Assembly: GCA_022579005.1 (NCBI GenBank)
Contig: MU401471.1
Coordinates: 14,345-78,344, forward strand
Direction: 5' to 3'
Length of the DNA: 64,000 nucleotides
Source of the DNA: Poronia punctata
Taxonomy: Eukaryota; Ascomycota; Sordariomycetes; Xylariales; Xylariaceae
Of this stretch, positions 61,801-64,000 are shown one piece after another; position 1 is the stretch's first letter; every line of letters begins with the position of its first letter. The position numbers and the translations under genes were made by a program. The notes beneath the pieces are model-generated. The model worked only from the letters and a program-made list of their open reading frames with translations. It did not search any database and was not told where the DNA came from.

Positions 61801-63896
61801 CTTATGATAGGTAATACACATAATTGCTTAAAGACGATATCTCAGGGATGCCATCTTTACAAATATCTAGCCGGCTTTCTGTTCTAGTAGGCATACTGTG
61901 CTATATATTAAGAACTTTCAAGGTTCTCTATATAACTCTAAGCTCTGCAAATTGGAGTTACCTACTATCCCTTGCATATACGCCTCATGAAAATATTGCT
62001 TAGCTAGACACATATAGATGTTATAGCATTCTTATATGCTAATTATAGAATAGTTGTACAAACAAAACAAAACAAACATAACCAGGAGGTATCCATACAT
62101 AGACAGGCAATGTCATGTGTCACTTTATTTTAGGTACACAGCTTGTGTGTAGATAGAGGATGGTATATTGTGTAATTCTAAACACGCTGACAACGCCGCC
62201 ACTGCTTGTAAAGCAAACATCTCTGCTGCCCTTACTTACCAACAACTTGTACAAGTACAAATTTGTACTGCGCAGTATAACCTTACGGCCATGCGCTAAC
62301 GTCGGCTACCCTTATCCATTTCCTGTTAGGGGTTAGGGCGGGAATAATAAAACAAGTATCTCGTACACGTACCTACCTATTCTGTCCTACCTATCAATAC
62401 TCAGTTTAAAAGAAATAAACCAACGCTTTCTTACCACATCTACAAATCTACAAGTAGAGTCACCTAAAGCAAGCCTTAAGACTTGTTTACAAGTAGGCAA
62501 GTGCAGCCTCCTATATAGTGTGCAAATAATGTACATACAAGGTAAATGGCCTAACCTAGGCTTGTTTAAACAATTAGGGCTGTACTAAGTACTATACTTT
62601 CTTTATGTTACCTCTTGTAAGCTGGCTTCTAACACAGGTAGGTATTTAGTTAGGTATTAAGGTACACAGTGACATTAGGTGTCTTTATCTACCCACTCGG
62701 GCAGAACTCGGGTGCCGTTGCGACTCAGCAAGGCCGCATAAGCCCCACGCTCTGTTGCAAGCTAGGTAACAAACAGCTTGGCGCTCGTGATATGTCATAT
62801 CTTGCTATCATGGAGCCGAAAATTATTGATGCCTGAGGCTACTTGTGTTTCCAGCCTTGCGAGAAGCTCCATAGAATACCCACTGTTATGAAATGGGGAA
62901 AGTGCTTTGTGGAAATACTTGCAAGCTCCATTTCTGACCCACATATCCTCCACTTCAGCTCCGGTACATCACGGTACATGGCTGGATACATCAAAACTAG
63001 CAATCATGTAGCAAAGGCAGTTTTGGCACTCGACTGCCATGCACCTTACAACTTAAAAAGACTTTACATGTATGTAAACATCAATACTCCTGGTGTGTAC
63101 TTATGGGCAAACGTTAATAAGGAGATTGCAACTAAATGCCTCGAGGTGGCAAGGTGGCAATGGTGTGCCGAGAGCCACAGGCATATAATATTGTAAAGAG
63201 GTACATACCTACATACATGTACCTAGTATGTATACACCTAAACTTTGAGCTGCAGTCCACGGAATCTGGGTTGTACACGTACATGTAGGTCCTAAACTAG
63301 CAGGGGAGAGGTATAATAAGAAAAGAGAACCCACATACAAAACCGCGTTCACTGGTTCGCTCCTGTCCGTCCACCCTGCCGTTTCTTCTTCCTTCGGCGG
63401 TACCAGCAAACCATTCTATCTCTTTCCCCTTTCCACCCGATTATTTCCATCAACCATCATACGCGTACATCCATCATCTATCCAAGATCACTATCCATTT
63501 CACCTCAGATTTGTATTGGCTACAGTGTACCGTTACCGCTACCGCTGCCCCAAAGTCGATGCCCAGAGGCATCAACTATGTTCATTGTTTACTAATTCCC
63601 AACGGAGGCTTGCCCGCTCCCATTACGCACGACTCCCAGTACTGCATCGCACACTAGGGGCCTTGACTGTGGCCTTGCGCGGTCAACTAACAGCTCGGGA
63701 TATAGAATCAGCAAAGATTGCTGGTGCCAGAGGTCCATATCAGAATTTTTCGACATAGTTAATTTGCCCTTGTGAGATCGCATCACAACGCACGACACCC
63801 GACAGCCGACGCGACGCCAACTTCCCTCAGGAAGCCCTATCATCATCGACGCGCGCACGAATCTAGCCACAGGTTACTACACCTTCCTTGCCCGCC
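58850..63896. other. Gene-free region, right arm
   Basis: About 5 kb between the divergent LEU4 (-) and Tup1-like (+) genes without a supportable coding region. A minus-strand frame at 60,672-61,070 (132 codons, Cys- and Ser-containing) and a plus-strand frame at 62,843-63,196 have no recognisable features and no exon partners. The part from about 61,600 to 63,300 is AT-rich with TACCTACCTA-type words. The last 500 bp before the Tup1-like start is pyrimidine-rich and is probably its leader; long upstream regions are common for global regulators. No LEU3-type CCGG-N-CCGG site was recognised upstream of LEU4. Confidence 0.5.
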
Positions 63897-64000
63897 ATGT
63901 CGATATATCAGCACCGCGGCTTGCCGCAAGGCGCGGCTCGTCTAAATGAATTGCTCGAGCAGATCCGCACCGAGTTTGATAACCAAGTGCGCATAAACGA
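63897..64000 (+). CDS. rcoA: Tup1/RcoA-like transcriptional corepressor (5' end only)
   Basis: The first 34 codons of a gene that continues beyond the window, starting at the ATG in CCCGCCATG. The translation opens MSIYQHRGLPQ and continues RLNELLEQIRTEFDNQ, which matches the start of the Tup N-terminal domain. This helical segment tetramerises Tup1 and binds Ssn6/Cyc8. In Neurospora and Aspergillus the orthologue is RcoA, a WD40-repeat corepressor recruited to many promoters. The WD40 repeats would lie outside the window, so the assignment rests on this short but characteristic segment. Confidence 0.75.
   Translation, partial: MSIYQHRGLPQGAARLNELLEQIRTEFDNQVRIN

Overview
The window is nuclear DNA of a filamentous ascomycete (Pezizomycotina, probably Sordariomycetes). 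The genes are split by many short introns (about 50-180 bp) with GTRAGT-type donors, CTRAC-like branch sites and YAG acceptors. The gene content is typical of the group: a Zn(II)2Cys6 regulator, a PTH11/rhodopsin-type membrane protein, a UstYa-like protein, a caspase-like/rhodanese protein and a Tup1-type corepressor. There is no operon logic, prophage or CRISPR. Gene models below were built by hand from reading frame, splice signals and exon phase; every multi-exon model closes in frame.

Layout. 1-12.9 kb is gene-poor, AT-leaning sequence with homopolymer tracts and recurring short words. 12.9-14.3 kb carries a TALE homeodomain factor (+). 14.3-20.2 kb is again gene-free and holds a 10-N assembly gap between poly-G and poly-C tracts. 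20.2-23.6 kb is a 12-exon Zn2Cys6 transcription factor (+), convergent with an 8-exon caspase-like/rhodanese gene (24.1-27.8 kb, -). 29.3-31.1 kb is a disordered protein with a PP1-docking-like motif (-). 33.5-34.5 kb is a PEX11-family peroxisome protein (+). 35.8-37.6 kb is a disordered, charged protein (+), convergent with TIP41 (38.0-39.1 kb, -).

The right half is denser: a seven-helix PTH11/rhodopsin-type protein (40.5-42.1 kb, +), TRAPPC6/Trs33 (43.3-44.2 kb, +), cytosolic malate dehydrogenase (45.5-46.9 kb, -), ribosomal protein eL28 (48.3-49.1 kb, -), a small DUF2015-like membrane protein (49.8-50.1 kb, +), sterol C5-desaturase ERG3 (51.4-52.5 kb, -), a UstYa-like protein (54.0-54.9 kb, -), tRNA-Gly(UCC) (55.7 kb, -) and 2-isopropylmalate synthase (56.5-58.8 kb, -). 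After about 5 kb without a gene, the first 104 bases of a Tup1/RcoA-like corepressor begin at 63,897 and run off the window.

Most genes are independent housekeeping or regulatory functions: TOR/PP2A signalling, ER-Golgi traffic, peroxisomes, TCA/malate shuttle, translation, ergosterol and leucine biosynthesis. The less ordinary items are the caspase-like/rhodanese fusion, the solitary UstYa-like gene, the repeated inverted word TACGAGTA/TACTCGTA in the gene-free DNA, and the many very small exons (8-32 nt) that automated annotation would easily miss.
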